Assembly: GCA_023213395.1 (NCBI GenBank)
Contig: CM041465.1
Span: 120,721,741-120,785,740 of the forward strand
Direction: 5' to 3'
DNA from: Cycas panzhihuaensis
Taxonomy: Eukaryota; Cycadophyta
Length of the DNA: 64,000 nucleotides
Part shown: positions 1-10,203 of the stretch, piece by piece
Position numbering within the stretch: the first letter of the stretch is position 1
Layout: each line of letters begins with the position of its first letter
The notes under the pieces: model-generated
The model's database searches: none
Seen by the model: only the letters and a program-made list of their open reading frames with translations
What the model was told of the DNA's origin: nothing
Made by a program: the position numbers and the translations under genes

Positions 1-1760
1 TTCCCTCTCAATCTTCTATACCATGTACATCATCTGCACCTACTGGACCGTCTACTTCAACTGAATTTGCTCCACTTGACCCAAGCACATCTTCTGTTGA
101 CCAACCACTCAGACCAGAAGATCTTCAAGTTCAAGTAACTTCGATTCAAAAGTTATTCAAATGGTACACACAAACAGTTCAGGACGGTCATATCATTGAA
201 GGAAAACGTCCATCTAAATATCGGCAGCAAACCAATTATGCACTTATGGCTGAAGTGCTTTGTGTTGATGAGCCTTCCACTTTTGAGGAGGCTTCTAAAA
301 ATGAAAATTGGAAGGTTGCCATGGATGAAGAAATCCATTCTATTGAAAAGAATGAAACTTGGAATTTGGTTGAATTGCCTAAACACAAACAGCCAATCAA
401 TTGCAAATTGGTCTACAAGACCAAATTCCATTCTGATGGTTCACTTAAAAGGCAAAAGGCCCTCCTTGTGGCAAAAGGATTTAAACAAAAAGAAGGCATA
501 GACTATGAGGAAACTTTTGCACCAGTGGCGAATATGAATACTATCAGACTCATCTTGGCCTTAGCTGCTCAATGCAAATAGCCTGTTTATCAGATGGATG
601 TGAAGAGCGCCTTTCTCAATGGCGATCTTTAGGAGGAGGTATATTTGGAGCAACCTCCCGGATACAAAGTACAAGGCAAGGAGCATTTTGTATATCGCCT
701 AAAAAAGGCGTTATATGGCTTGAAGCAAGCTCCAAGGGCATAGTACTCGAAGATCGATGACTACTTCTTGAGACATGGGTTTCATTGATCTACTTTAGAT
801 CCTAATATGTATATTAAACATGAAAAGAACCATGTCATTTTTGTTGCCTTGTATGTAGATGACTTAGTGATCATTGGTAGTGATGCTAACATGATTGACA
901 TTCTCCAAGGTGACTTGAAGAGAAGTTTCGAGATGACAGATCTTGGACTTCTCCATTACCTTTTAGGCTTTGAGATATGGCAACAGCCAGGCTATATCTT
1001 CATTTCCCAAGCGAAATATTCTTGAGACATTTTGTAGCGGTTCGAGATGCACGACTGCAAACCAGCGCCTACACCAATGGAGAATGGATCTAAGCTTACT
1101 CTCAATGAAGAAGCTGTAATGGCAGATCCCACACTTTACCGGCAGTTGATTGGTAGTCTCATTTATCTCACCAACACTCGATCAGACATTTCATTTGCAG
1201 TTGGGATTTGCTCACGATACATGTCTCAACCCAATCAGATACATTGGAATGCAGCCAAACGCATACTTAAGTACATCAAAGGCACATTGCAGCATGGCCT
1301 TGAGTATGCACATAATGAGAACTTCACTCTGGAAGGGTTCTCGATTCGATTAGGCGAGTTACCAAGATAGCGGAGATCAACCTCGGGATCTGTTTTCCCT
1401 TGGTTCAGATTGTTTCGTGGCGTTGCAAGCCGCAACCCAATGTTACCGTGTCCTCCACCAAGGCAGTACAAAGTCGTAGTCGGTATGACTTGTGAGGCTA
1501 TCTGGCTACGATGGATTCTTGGGGAACTTGGACTTGAGCAGGGTCACCCCACCACGATACATTGCGACAATCAAAGTGTGCTCAAGTTAGCTAAGAATCC
1601 AGTTTTTCATGCGTGGACAAAACACATCGAGGTTCACCATCACTTCATCAGAGAGCATGTGCAGAATGGTGAGATCAACCTCGATCTGAGACCTCTGAGA
1701 GGAGCAACAGAGACATCTTTACCAAGCCTCTTGGTAGAGAAAAGTTTGTAAAATTCGGAG
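1..1760 (+). pseudogene. Copia A pol, 3' part (integrase tail, RT, RNaseH)
   Basis: This is the decayed end of a Copia polyprotein whose 5' part lies off the left edge. The integrase-RT linker runs to about 300. RT follows, with [22 protein letters not shown], the catalytic YVDD at 852-863 and IGSLIYLTNTRSDISFAVG. RNaseH is marked by CDNQSVLKLAKNPVFHA near 1565-1610. One frame runs from the edge to about 1335 but carries stops at 579 (TAG), 630 (TAG), 741 (TAG), 786 (TGA), 1023 (TGA) and 1035 (TAG). Four of these replace conserved Trp or Gln (579, 630, 741, 1035). A frameshift near 1335 breaks RNaseH. The conserved CKWVYKTK block reads CKLVYKTK. Copia assignment is secure; the copy is dead. 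Confidence 0.93.
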
Positions 1761-1880
1761 ATGGTCTTGGTGTCTAACTTAACATTGTAAGCGATGAGGG
1801 GTGTTAAACCTTATGTTTACATGTTAAGATAATGTACTTTATTTTCATGTAATATGTGTACTTTTTACTTTAGGGGTGAC

Positions 1881-1898
1881 TTATCACTTAAGTGATAA
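1881..1898. promoter_or_regulatory. LTR palindrome centred on CTTAAG
   Basis: A perfect 18-bp palindrome TTATCACTTAAGTGATAA lies in U3 of LTR A. The same block, 14-18 bp long, occurs in the related LTRs at 12371-12388, 26457-26470 and 59547-59564. LTR C has a stem-loop version at 18753-18780. Its function is unknown; a protein-binding dyad in the LTR enhancer is one possibility. Confidence 0.6.
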
Positions 1899-2018
1899 AG
1901 TGCACACCACATTCTTTCTAGTGACACAACATTGTCACTAAAGGGTCAAATGGACCCTCATGCATTTTGCTCACATGAGAGCCCAAAAGGACACATGTCC
2001 AACATGCAAGGCATGTAT

Positions 2019-2050
2019 CTTGGATGTTTGACACTTGTCAAACATCCAAG
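2019..2050. promoter_or_regulatory. Long perfect palindrome upstream of the LTR A TATA box
   Basis: Two perfectly complementary 15-nt arms (CTTGGATGTTTGACA and its complement) flank a CT centre, ending 23 bp before the TATA box. Equivalent palindromes with different arm sequences occur at the same place in the related LTRs. See the finding on covariation. Confidence 0.75.
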
Positions 2051-2349
2051 ACCTTAGGTCTCTCATCTCACTCTATATAATGAGACCTCTTCTCATTGTC
2101 TCATAAGAGAGTTGGAGCTGTATTGTTATCTTTGTCGGTTGCTAATCAAACTGTTCATTCTTTGGAAGTTGGACTAATTCCAACTCCACATATTGGGTAT
2201 CATTTTCTCTTGCTCCTTCATTTGTGCTTTGTCTCTTTGCTCTCTATTTTCCTTGAGATTATTATACTTGTTTGTATTTGTGCAATTAGAACTAGAGTGA
2301 TCCTAGTTTCTAGATCTTGGGATTGTTGAGGCCATCTAGCCTCTTTTCA

Positions 2350-2480
2350 TAGGTTCAAGTGATTCAAACCATTCTTTTCTTCCTGTCATGTGGTTTGATG
2401 CTCCCGAATATATGTACCAGTTATCTGATGCTTTTGTACTTGTTGCTAATGTAGCCACAAACGTTGTTTCTGTATCATTC
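2350..2480 (-). pseudogene. Copia B' protease fragment
   Basis: On the minus strand the segment reads the block before the aspartic protease site, then SGASNHMTG and a conserved RKEWFESLEP. A short deletion just before SGASNHMTG shifts the frame and removes the catalytic Asp codon expected in the D-S-G triad. Only the N-terminal protease part is present; the sequence stops where LTR A begins. This enzyme would normally process the gag-pol polyprotein. Confidence 0.75.
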
Positions 2481-2519
2481 TCTTCTGTTTCTTGATCTCT
2501 TTCTTTACTGTAGTTTCCA

Positions 2520-3406
2520 GCTATTTGTTTCCCTCTCTGAAGTATTGCTTACCTACATTGATAGGGAAAGTGACCAGATTGACCACAATGGTAACAAACA
2601 TGAAAGGCATGACAGTTACTTGAAAAATGTTCGGGTTTCCCACAATTGAAGCAGACTCTTGCATCTCTTGGTGGAGTTGATCTTCCTTTACCTCTCCCAT
2701 CAATCCAGCGTCCTCTGAAGTTTGATGTTTGAATTTGACCTCGTCCCCTAAAGCTTGGTTGAGTGCGTCCTCGTCCTATGTTAAATCTTGATACAAAGGC
2801 TTCTTCTATTTCAGCAGCATCCTCTTCGTATCGTTTATTTCTTTATTCTTGATTTAACATATGGCCTGTTAATCCTTCAAATGTCATCTTTGTTGTTTGA
2901 CCACTTCCTGTTAACATGTTGACCATGTTATCAAAAGTTTTGGGAAGTTTGTTCAGGCCAAGGTGCACCAACTCTAGATCTGAGATTTTATCCCCTGCAA
3001 AGACAAGCTCATTCTTTATGCTATTTATTTTGGACACAAATTCAGATACAGATTGATTTTCTCTCAGTTTAAGTTTGTATAGTTCTTCCCTTATTCCGAT
3101 TATCCTGGCCTCATTTTTTTGACTGAATAAGGAAGTTACTATATTCCAAATTTGTGAAGAGGACTCTACACCATCCACATAAGACAGAAGAGAATCTGAA
3201 ATGGAAACTTTTAGAATTCCAATTGCAATATTATCTTTTTCTTTCCAAGTTATTTGATCAACAATGTCCGTGGGTTTCTTTTCTTCACCAGTAACAATTT
3301 TCCATGCTCCCTTTGCTCTTAAAAGGCCTTCAATTTTGATTTTCCAAAGGCTAAAGTTCATCTCCGTGAGTTTATCAACCGGGAAGGGCAATAGCGAGGA
3401 AGCCAT
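2520..3406 (-). pseudogene. Copia B' gag with two zinc knuckles
   Basis: The ATG at 3404-3406 opens a 187-residue stretch (MASSLLPFPVDKLTEMNF...) typical of the Copia gag (UBN2 family): FSLWKIKIEGLL near the start, then SLFSQKNEARI and LNKLPKTFDNMVNML. It ends in a stop at 2843. After a frame change two CCHC knuckles can be read between 2555 and 2656, CFNCGKPEHFSSNC and CYHCGQSGHFPYQC, both with all four metal ligands. Gag forms the particle and the knuckles bind RNA. Two knuckles distinguish this copy from elements B, C, D and E, which have one. The break between body and knuckles makes it non-functional. Confidence 0.85.
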
Positions 3407-4056
3407 TTTCGAATATTAATGAGTCACCTCACGGTATGAAAGTACAGTGTATGCGGCTATACTGATGAGTTTGTACGGAAAAATCAACTTGTACGGATGA
3501 GCAAAATTGGGGTGTCAAAAGAAAGATCTAAGTGTGAGGATTCCAGCTCTGAAGTTATTTTTCTCGAAAACTTAACAGTTAGGTCAGAAAATGCAGTCGA
3601 ATTTTACAAAGGCGGCTAGGGTTTTTAAAGAAAAATCTTTGTTTCTCAAGAAATATTCTGAAAAAAATTCGAAAAATTATCCCAAACACTTGATATTACC
3701 TTAGAGAAGATTTTCGGTCAGATTTTATTCGGAATAAATGCTCTGATCAGAAGAAAAAATCAGAAGAGTGACCAAACCCGCGCCCTCTGAAAACTGATCA
3801 GGATGATGTTTTCAGGCTTCGATCCTTTAGAAGAAAGTGGCGGCCTCGCAAGGGCGAATCTCCTGATAAAATTTCAGACAAATCTGAGCACTTCGAAGTT
3901 TTTCCGTATAGTTTCCGTACAGTTTGCTCTTCTTTTGCCTTTCACTGTTACTTAAGAAAAAAACTTCACTTGTTGGTCCGAATCTGGACTCCAAAGTTCT
4001 TCTTCTTTCAGATCACATACTGAATTCTCCTTCTCTCATTCTCTGCAGGATAACTT
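3407..4056 (-). other. Leader of Copia B'
   Basis: About 650 bp of AT-rich sequence lie between the primer site and the gag start. I see no reading frame of note. Confidence 0.5.
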
Positions 4057-4068
4057 GCATTGATACCA
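4057..4068 (-). other. Primer-binding site of Copia B'
   Basis: On the minus strand TGGTATCAATGC directly follows the LTR end. Its first eight bases match the initiator-Met tRNA complement used by plant Copia elements (TGGTATCAGAGC); the remainder has drifted. Confidence 0.65.
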
Positions 4069-4339
4069 TGAAAAACTATTCAATGTTTATTTCAGTCAAA
4101 AAGATACATCTATTATGACCTCTATCACTTATTTATATTATATATATGAAAGAGTTTCAAATTGGTTTATCAACCATCTAAGTACTGACAAATGACTTTA
4201 TGCCACATGGCATACTTAAAAGTGTCTAAGTTATTTAAGATAAAACATTACTTTTTACAGCTCACAAGCATAAGTTACATAATTGAGGGTTTATTTCATA
4301 ACCCTTTACAACACCTAGATAAAACATTACCTCCTAACA
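4069..4339 (-). repeat. 5' LTR of Copia B'
   Basis: This 271-bp repeat, read on the minus strand, begins TGTTAGGAGG and ends TTTTTCA, with the primer site immediately inside. Its outer end (TAATGTTTTATCTAGGTG) resembles the start of the 193-bp LTR of H2 (TAATGTTTTATCTAAGTG), so these Copia elements are probably related. The partner LTR is not in the window. Confidence 0.75.
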
Positions 4340-4381
4340 GTGGCATCTTCATTTCTCTTCCTTTCAATTTGTTATCAGAGC
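4340..4381 (+). repeat. 5' LTR remnant and primer-binding site of Copia C
   Basis: Bases 4340-4366 are identical over 27 nt to the last 27 nt of the 3' LTR (19164-19190). After a 3-nt spacer, TGTTATCAGAGC (4370-4381) matches the initiator-Met tRNA primer site at 11 of 12 positions. The rest of this LTR lies on the other side of B', off the left edge. Confidence 0.85.
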
Positions 4382-7182
4382 TAAGTTTTTGAGGAGCAGA
4401 TTTAGGCGTTATTTTACTCCAAGTTTGGTGACGACCTTCGCCATATGAAGGTGATCCAATGGGAGTAAGAAGTAATTTCTCGAAAGTTTTTATTGAATGT
4501 TGAACTACTGAATTTGATATTGAAGGGATTTATGGTACTTAAACTTGCAAATTTTTTTGAAGGAAAATTTCATGCAAACTTTTACATTCTTTGTGATTAT
4601 GAAGGCTAAATTGTGAAAAAGAGAAAAAGGGTTTATTGGCTCTTGTGTAAAGCTCATTTTGCAAGTTTCATGCATATGAAATTCCTGCTATGGTGAGCCT
4701 CTTTCATGGCGTATGAAGCCATTATGTATGCAAAATTTACAAATATTTGCAATTAGTAATTATTGCCAATATTTTGATTTGTAATTTTGCATTCCATTTT
4801 TGTCTTAAAATAAAAAAATAGGGTGCCTATTAGTGGTTCTCTATTAGTATTGTTGCAGGGTTAAATAAAAAATTTTTACAAGGGTTTTTACCTGAAGTTA
4901 TTCTCATTAAAGAGAATATGTATTAAACCCTATTTTTTTGTATGGAACCTCTCTTTGTGTGTGACAGTCTTTAGAAAGGGCAATTGTAGATTGTCACCTA
5001 ATTGTTTTTGGCATCTCCATTACCACAAATTACAGCTCTCTTCAGACCTCTATGACCCACGCTAAGTACTTTTCTTAAAGCTTTCTTAAAATTTGCTTTT
5101 ACATGACTCCAAAGTTGCCTTGTATTTGTAGTAAGCCAAGCATATGGCCTTCAACTTGTTTTCCACAAGATCAAAGTTGTGTTGCAATCCTTGCATCAAT
5201 GGTTGAACCATAAGAGGTTGATTCTCATGCATAAGTTGCTCCAGTTTATCATGATCGTGTGGCCCTACCTAGTGAAGCCGATCCTGAAGCCCTGGAGCCC
5301 CATGATTGAGATGACAGAAGAGAGATTTTCTATCTACTGAGAGCCAAGAACTGATGATTCATACGACCTCATTGACTGAAACTCTGTGAACCTCTAAAGC
5401 CATGTCCCTGTAAAGACTAGTGGCTTTCTTTGTTTCGTTAACTTTAACTCTACATGCGAGTTCTATGGATCTTCGATTCCTCCATAGCATGCAGAACAGT
5501 GGCGAGGTTTTCCATCTCTCCATTTTTGGGTGCACTATGTGATCTCTCTTTTGGGCGGACAACTTTATAAAAGGAAAGACAATTCTATCTGATCTCTGTG
5601 CAATCTACACGCCTTCTCCATAGCTGGTTTTTGCATGGATTTCTCTAGCCCATCCATTCTGTGATGCGATGGAGATGGCATAGCTTGATGCAAGGGTTTT
5701 ACACATCAAACAAGTGTTCTACATTTATGCGGGATGTTGTTCCAACTAAGTGGGAGACATGACTAGCGACTTTCTCTGTCCATGCTCTCGGCCTTGCTTT
5801 CTTTATCTGGGCAGCTCTCTCTCATTGCGTGACTCTGCAATTTGTACATACTTCACAAGGCTTCATCTATACGGCACATGCACACTGGCTCTTCCCTTCT
5901 ATGTGCGACCTACGTGCGGCTCACAGAATGACTTGTGCCTCCAAGCTTCTCACCCATCGACTTTTGTCATCCTGCACGACCTCTGCAAGAGATCCTCAAT
6001 CTTGAGGAATATAAAGAAATTTGTCAAGATTTTAATCTGAGCTGAAATCAGCCCACAGATCCATTACTCGCGGATTTCAACGTCGCCTAGTAAAGTTGTT
6101 TACTGCCATTGCCCGCATATTTTGAAAATTTTTAATTTTCTAAAGTTTTTTAAACTTTGGTTATATGATTTAGAATATACTTTGGTATATTCTATTTTTT
6201 ATTTTTCTTTTAAACTTTAGAAATCTAAAATTTATTATTCATGTTTTATATTTTATCACTTTAAGAGGACTTTTATCACTTATTTAGTGTGCTAATCACA
6301 CTAATTAACTATAAAAAAATTTGCAAGTGCTGTGTTAAACAAAATTTCACTCTTATTAAGTGATTATTATCTCACTTTAATGAATTTTTTTTTTATAATG
6401 ACACTAAGCTCCCTGCGAGGTGACTTAGGTCGTTAAAAGTGGGCTTCAAGTGATATAAAATTCAATCTTTACAGGACTTCTTTGTAGTGTGTTAATCACA
6501 CTAACATTGTAAAAGATTTTGTATGTAATTTGGTGATTTAATCACCTTCATTTGGCTTATTTTAGAGCCTAAATCGTACCATTTATTCCACGTTTTGCTC
6601 ACTAGCGCTCCTTGCATGGTGATCCGAATTAAGTGAGCCAGGACTCCGAACTCAGAAGGACTACAATCAATAAAAAAATATTAATTTTTTTGGCGTGTGA
6701 GGATCTTTTATTCGATCCCAAGTGTTCATGGTGGTTGATTTGATTCTTAAATTGCATGATTAAGTTATTAAAATCTCTTATTTGTATGTGTTGAATATCT
6801 CGTTTAGAGATTGAATTTTGTATTTAGTTGCATACACTATCAGTTAAGCAACTATTTTGTATTCATTGAAGCATTTTGATGAAGTTTGCATCAGCTTAAA
6901 AGGGGCCTACAAGCACTTTTTTTTTAGCACTATTTTAAACTGCTTCTTAAATCAATTAAAATATTAAGTGGGGAGGCTCGAAAAGAGTATTTTACTCTAC
7001 CTCAAATGTATTAGTAACTTGGCCAACACTGATCCTGTTATCAAGTTGGACGACTTGCGAGCGAAGCCCTCTATTCCATCCACATTTTCTTCAGTCCTAT
7101 ACTGGTTAAATTTGGATACTGAGTGGAACTTAAGCGGCATAAACTGAATAGTTTCCAAGATCATCAGTCACATTAAGTTATC
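4382..7182 (+). other. Long leader of Copia C
   Basis: This 2.8-kb untranslated leader is unusually long for Copia, although element B has a comparable 2.2-kb one. Close to the primer site (4427-4460) it shares the block GTGACGACCTTCGC with B, forming a small hairpin. Between about 5040 and 5562 there is coding-like text on the opposite strand with broken frames and no family I recognise; it could be captured host sequence. The section 6120-6960 is AT-rich. Near the gag start, CTTAAGCGGCATAAAC (7129) matches a block in the leaders of B and D. Confidence 0.55.
4427..4460 (+). other. Candidate leader hairpin after the primer site (C)
   Basis: GTGACGACCTTCGC is followed by a short loop and GAAGGTGATCC. 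CCTTC pairs with GAAGG. The same text with different loop bases occurs in the leader of B (32896-32925). Position and conservation would suit an RNA packaging or dimerisation signal, but that is inference. Confidence 0.5.
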
Positions 7183-7980
7183 ATGGCAATTCAAATGGTT
7201 AATGCCAACACAATCGAGTTAACAGGTTCTAAAAATTATCTTACATTGGAGAAGCAAGCAAAAAATCTGCTGATAATGAATGAGTTGTGGGGTTATGTTT
7301 TTGATGTAATCACCAAACTCGAATCAACTCCAGATCTAACAAATCCACGTAATTTGATACCTGCTAATCATGTTGCATTGGCTGCATTTAAAGCAAAAGA
7401 TGAAGTTGCACTTGCATTTATTTATTTATTTGTCAGTGATAGTGTTGATCAAAATATTGAATCCGCAACTACATCTAAGGATGCTTGGGATATAATTGTG
7501 TCTTTATATGAATGGAGAGATGATGCTCGAATCATGATGTACAAAGCTAAGTTGTTTAGTTTGCAATATGTTGCACCTATGGCAGCTTATTTGTCATCTA
7601 TTAAAGCTATCAATAATCAACTAACAACTCTTGGAAAACCAGTCTCAAATGAAGATCTAGCCACAGCAACGATTCATGCTCTTCCTAAAGAATACAACAA
7701 TTTCATCTCAAATTTCTCTCCAAATGGTACTTTATCTATTCTAACTTTCAATGAGTTAAAATGATTATTGCTACAGGAAGCAGAAATCTGCTTGCGGCAA
7801 GATGAAGTAAGCACATCAGGTGCTTTTACAGCCAAGTTTAAATCAAAATAGCCATTTCAACCCAAGTAAAACTTTATGAAGAAATTTGGCAATTTTAATG
7901 TTAAGTCTAAGGCTATCATTTGTCATTATTATGGCAAAGCAAGTCACATCCAACTAGAATGCAAAAAAAGACAAAGTGAT
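7183..7980 (+). pseudogene. Copia C gag
   Basis: ATG at 7183 starts MAIQMVNANTIELTGSKNY, homologous to the gag starts of B and D (MAALNMLNACTIKL, MAAINMLNACTIRL). The body is UBN2-like: NLLIMNELWGYVFD, AWDIIVSLYEWRDDARI, then HALPKEYNNFISNF. A TGA at 7762-7764 and further stops interrupt the same frame, which still carries a knuckle at 7921-7962. That knuckle reads CHYYGKASHIQLEC: the second Cys ligand is now Tyr, so metal binding is lost. The frame stays constant from 7183 through the protease site, so gag and pol were one polyprotein. Confidence 0.88.
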
Positions 7981-8169
7981 CTGCAACAACGTCAACAACA
8001 ATAACAGAATCAATGCCAACAACAACAACACCTTCAAGGACCAACTTGATGTGCATTCCGAGGTGGCCGTCATGGAAATACTAGAAGGACAACACGTGGT
8101 GGTTTTCAAGGCTACACAACTCAGCATGATCAAAGTGACACGATCTTTTATGCATACAATGGTAGTCAC

Positions 8170-9392
8170 AATGACAATACTTGGATCATCGATTCTGGCG
8201 CATCACATCATATGACAAGTGATGTAGAATTATTATCAAAATTTCAAGAATGCAAGGGAGAAACAGTGACATTTGGGGACTATCACTATTGAGATATCAG
8301 GTGTAGGTCAAATTGCACCTCATGAAGATCAACATTCTACATTTCCTAGTGGCAATGTGTTTTTAGTTCTTGGGATGCCTAAACATTTACTCTCTATTAG
8401 TCAATTAGATAAACAACATATGAGTGTACTATTTAAATACAGAAAATGTATAATTCGGAAAAAAGTAAACCAGATAGTTGCAATAGGTCATGAAGATTGT
8501 GGCCTCTATAAATTATACACAATATCCAGATCATCTCATGCTTTTGTGTCCCATTCTGTAAATAAGACTCAGTTATGGCATGAGCGACTTGGACATCTAA
8601 ATTTGGATAATATAAGACAGGTGTTCATGCAGAATATGGTTTATGGCTTACCCAAAATTTTAGGGGGTAACTACCTTTGTGAATCATGTCTTATGGGGAA
8701 ACAACATCGTGAACCTTTTCAGAAAGGTAAGGCCTAGAGAACTCAACAATTATTACCGCTGATCCATTCTGACATTTGCGAACCCATGTCCACTCAATCA
8801 CATGGAGGATCTTCTTTCTTCATGACTTTTATTGATGATTACTCACATAAAGTGTGGGTTTATTTTCTCAAACATAAGTCAGAAGCATTAAACAAGTTTA
8901 AAAAATTTAAACTTGCTGTGGAAAATGAAACATGCACGCAAATTAAAATACTGAGATCTGATAATGGTGGTGAGTATACATCCATGGAGTTTAATCAATA
9001 TTGTATTTAGAATGGCATAAAATGCCAATTTTCTGCCTCCTATACACCACAACAAAATGGTGTGGCAGAACACATGGAACAAAACCTTGGTCAATAAGGC
9101 AAAATCTATAATGCATGCTCAAGTGCATCTGCAGCATCTTGGGCGGCGGTCCTCATTACTGCTTATCTATCAAACTGCAGCTCCACTTCGATGCTTTTGA
9201 GCATGACGCTTGAGGAGGCTTAGACTGGTCAGAATCCCACTGTCAGTCACTTACGTACCTTTGGATGCATGGCCTACGTGAATGTTCCCCAAGAGCAAAG
9301 ACAGAAATTTGATGATAAAAGTCTCAAATGCATCTTTGTAGGATATGCACTTAGTAGTAAAGCATGTTGATTATTTGATCCAATTGGTAAAA
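8170..9392 (+). pseudogene. Copia C protease and integrase
   Basis: The protease site TWIIDSGASHHMTSD lies at 8179-8223 with its catalytic Asp (8191) intact and in frame with gag. A frame change near 8270 leads into integrase. Zinc domain: the H-H pair is in WHERLGHLN (about 8576) and the C-C pair in CESCLMGKQHR (about 8680). The catalytic triad is still visible as HSDIC (8763), RSDNGGEY (8954) and GVAEHME (9059). Stops at 8735 and 9008 (both TAG) and later breaks inactivate it. The text ends where Gypsy G1 was inserted and resumes at 16796. Confidence 0.87.
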
Positions 9393-9728
9393 TGATTAAT
9401 ATGATTAATGATTTGCCCTCCTTGCTTTGTGCACAAAATTTCCTTGGAAAATAAGAACCTTCAAGCCTCAGAGTTTTTTCAAGAAGTCAGGACCTGAATT
9501 AGGCCAAAGGAAGTGGTAAGAAGGAATGTCTTCTCCTCTTTTTCATTAATTCCTTTGAAAAGTTGTACATATTTATATAAACTCAAGTTAGTTTGTATGT
9601 GGGACATGTTGGTGTTCTATGCAGGACATGTATCACCTATGTACCTAATTAATAATTAGGTACACTAAGTATCCTTTTTACAATATCACTTAGAAAATAA
9701 GACTAGGACTATACATAAATACTCATCA
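9393..9728 (-). repeat. 3' LTR of Gypsy G1
   Basis: This 336-bp repeat, on the minus strand TGATGAGTATT...AATCA, is preceded by the purine tract AAGCAGGGAGGAAA (9729-9742). It matches the repeat at 16415-16795 over its whole length except for a roughly 45-bp duplication carried only by the right copy, and a 3-4-nt length difference at the outer end. Confidence 0.9.
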
Positions 9729-9757
9729 TTTCCTCCCTGCTTAAAAAGAAATTGGCC

Positions 9758-10200
9758 CTAATTCCGCTTAAGATGGGAAAAATGGTCCTTGAGTGTTGAT
9801 TTAGAGATCCATTTGGCTTTGGTGGGTAGAGTCCCTTTTTGACCAATGAGATATGTGGTTGTTGTGCATTGTTGCATCCATCGATGTGGAGTGTCGAGAA
9901 TGGTGTCTTTAGAAAGAAGAGGCTGGAAATCTAGAATTGTATCAATAGGATGAGTAGGAAGAGGTTCAACTTCCAAATGTGGTGGCTTATATAACTTGAG
10001 TTGATTAATATTGACAACACCATAAATACACAAATGGGTAGGTAGATCAAGGCGAAAAGCATTGGGTCCTATTGCTTGAAGGATAGTATATGAACCAAAC
10101 CAAGTAGGTTTAAGCTTATGGTGACGCTTAAACCATTTGCAATCAAGGTGAATCCAAACTTTATCGCCAACTTTAAAGGAACCTGCAGAACGATGCTAAT
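9758..10200 (-). pseudogene. Gypsy G1 integrase C-terminus with chromodomain-like tail
   Basis: Read leftward from about 10190: FKVGDKVWIHLDCKW, then HKLKPTWFGSYTILQ and GPNAFRLDLP. This is the GPY/F module that follows the Gypsy integrase core. The tail continues KPPHLEVEPLPTHPID and ends TTYLIGQKGTLPTKAKW plus a short basic end. The tail resembles the chromodomains of chromoviruses, which steer insertion into marked chromatin, but the aromatic cage cannot be assigned with confidence. The same tail, shortened, occurs in fragment F (50133-50355). Confidence 0.8.
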
Positions 10201-10203
10201 CCT

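Larger units (their letters stand above)
1802..2349 (+). repeat. 3' LTR of Copia A
   Basis: The 548-bp repeat starts TGTTAAACC and ends CTTTTCA, so it has TG...CA ends. A purine-rich primer tract (GATGAGGGGT) sits directly before it. A TATA box (TATATAA) lies at 2074-2080. The sequence is related to the LTRs of elements B and D and of the insert in G1. Beyond 2349 the sequence changes at once to minus-strand Copia protease, so A was inserted into another Copia copy (B'). The matching 5' LTR lies outside the window, so the target duplication cannot be checked. Confidence 0.88.
2350..4339 (-). mobile_element. Copia B', 5' portion
   Basis: This is a minus-strand Copia fragment holding, from right to left, a 5' LTR, primer-binding site, short leader, gag and the first part of protease. 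Everything downstream of protease is missing because element A lies at 2349/2350; the remainder is probably beyond the left edge. On the right its LTR abuts the last 27 bp of the LTR of element C, so B' appears to have inserted into C's 5' LTR. The expected 5-bp target copy on the right would be GTGGC (4340-4344). Confidence 0.82.

Noticed and set aside
2019-2050. Inverted repeats considered as CRISPR repeats or rho-independent terminators.
   Set aside because: They occur once or twice per LTR without spacer arrays, and the context is a plant retrotransposon promoter.
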